This document shows positions 8,093-8,539 of a stretch of 8,539 nt of DNA, piece by piece. Source of the DNA: a bacterium (GTDB taxonomy: Bacteria; Actinomycetota; Acidimicrobiia; Acidimicrobiales; Bin134); assembly GCA_028820035.1 (NCBI GenBank), contig JAPPKI010000516.1, positions 1 through 8,539 of the forward strand, in the 5' to 3' direction. Position numbers and translations under genes: made by a program. The notes below the pieces were generated by a model, which had not been told where the DNA came from, made no database searches, and worked only from the letters and a program-made list of their open reading frames with translations. Within the stretch, counting starts at the first letter, position 1. The number at the start of each line of letters is the position of its first letter.

Positions 8093-8539
8093 CCGTGCTT
8101 GCGAGGCAGCAGTTCCTCTCGCTTGGAGCGCAGCATCTCGAAACCGGCGATCACCAGGCGGCGGGTGTCGGCGGGGTCGATCACATCGTCGATGTAGCCT
8201 CGCTCGGCCGCGATGTAGGGGTTGGCGTAGCGCTCGGTGTAGTCGTCCACCAACTCGGCCCGCCGGGCCACGGGATCGGCGGCGGACTGGAGCTCGCGGC
8301 GGTAGATGATCTCCACAGCCCCCTGAGGGCCCATCACCGCCAATTCGGCGCCCGGCCAGGCGAACGACAGGTCGGAGCCCACCGACTTGGAGTCCATCAC
8401 CACGTAGGCACCGCCGTAGGCCTTGCGGGTGATGACTTGGATGCGAGGAACGGTGGCCTCGCAATAGGCGTACAACAGCTTGGCCCCGTGGCGGATGATG
8501 CCGCCGTGCTCCTGGTCGACGCCGGGCAGGAAGCCGGGC
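8077..8539 (-). CDS. Acyl-CoA carboxylase carboxyltransferase beta subunit, C-terminal part (5' end beyond window)
   Basis: The open frame runs in from the right edge without a start and ends at TAG (8079-8077), giving 153 residues, roughly the last 30% of a typical beta subunit of about 520 residues. This subunit transfers carboxyl from carboxybiotin to an acyl-CoA such as acetyl- or propionyl-CoA. The fragment holds PGFLPGVDQEHGGIIRHGAK (1-20), ITRKAYGGAYVVMDSKSVGSD (36-56) with the oxyanion-forming Gly/Ala of GGAY, AWPGAELAVMGPQGAVEI (60-77), NPYIAAERGYIDDVIDP (106-122) and the usual end KREELLPRKHGIIPL. The residue after GGAY is Val46 rather than the Asp of propionyl-CoA carboxylases. The epsilon and MOSC genes lie downstream on the same strand, and a copied gene end follows the stop. 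Confidence 0.95.
   Translation of the reverse strand, partial: PGFLPGVDQEHGGIIRHGAKLLYAYCEATVPRIQVITRKAYGGAYVVMDSKSVGSDLSFAWPGAELAVMGPQGAVEIIYRRELQSAADPVARRAELVDDYTERYANPYIAAERGYIDDVIDPADTRRLVIAGFEMLRSKREELLPRKHGIIPL

Overview
The window is GC-rich, tightly packed and bacterial. A lysC-asd pair transcribed together, an actinobacterial-type acyl-CoA carboxylase (beta subunit followed by a small epsilon subunit), many GTG starts and possible leaderless promoters all point to Actinomycetota. The membrane-anchored cyclophilin resembles proteins I associate with Acidimicrobiia, so that class is my best guess. It is an inference, not a proven assignment.

Layout. Positions 1-185 hold the 3' end of a plus-strand gene I cannot name. 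Positions 255-2589 are a compact plus-strand run that looks like one operon: a SnoaL/NTF2-like protein, a short-chain dehydrogenase/reductase, a TauD/TfdA-type Fe(II)/2-oxoglutarate dioxygenase and a small MazG-type NTP pyrophosphohydrolase. It meets asd head-on, and the two stop codons share the tetranucleotide CTAG. Positions 2586-4861 are the minus-strand lysC-asd pair, which carries out the first two steps from aspartate towards lysine, threonine and methionine. lysC contains an internal ATG with a strong Shine-Dalgarno sequence that should give a separate regulatory beta subunit. A divergent intergenic region of 100 bp (4862-4961) holds an imperfect 40-bp tandem repeat. It leads into a membrane-anchored tandem cyclophilin (4962-6455) whose first domain has lost the catalytic arginine, followed by aat (6490-7164), the leucyl/phenylalanyl-tRNA-protein transferase of the N-degron pathway. 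On the minus strand, the 3' half of an acyl-CoA carboxylase beta subunit (8077-8539), its putative epsilon subunit (7760-7954) and a MOSC-domain protein (7197-7763) run toward aat.

How the genes work together. The first operon looks like accessory small-molecule catabolism or modification of unknown substrate. The rest is mostly housekeeping: amino-acid biosynthesis, envelope protein folding, targeted proteolysis and acyl-CoA carboxylation. I see no CRISPR array, transposase, phage gene, tRNA, rRNA or obvious defence system.

Most unusual points: (i) short duplications at gene ends, namely an exact 36-bp tandem duplication across the aat/MOSC stop codons and an exact 35-bp repeat copying the end of the carboxylase gene; (ii) the half-degenerate tandem cyclophilin; (iii) the internal lysC start; (iv) a MOSC gene joined to the carboxylase epsilon gene by an ATGA overlap. 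No intergenic gap exceeds 125 bp.
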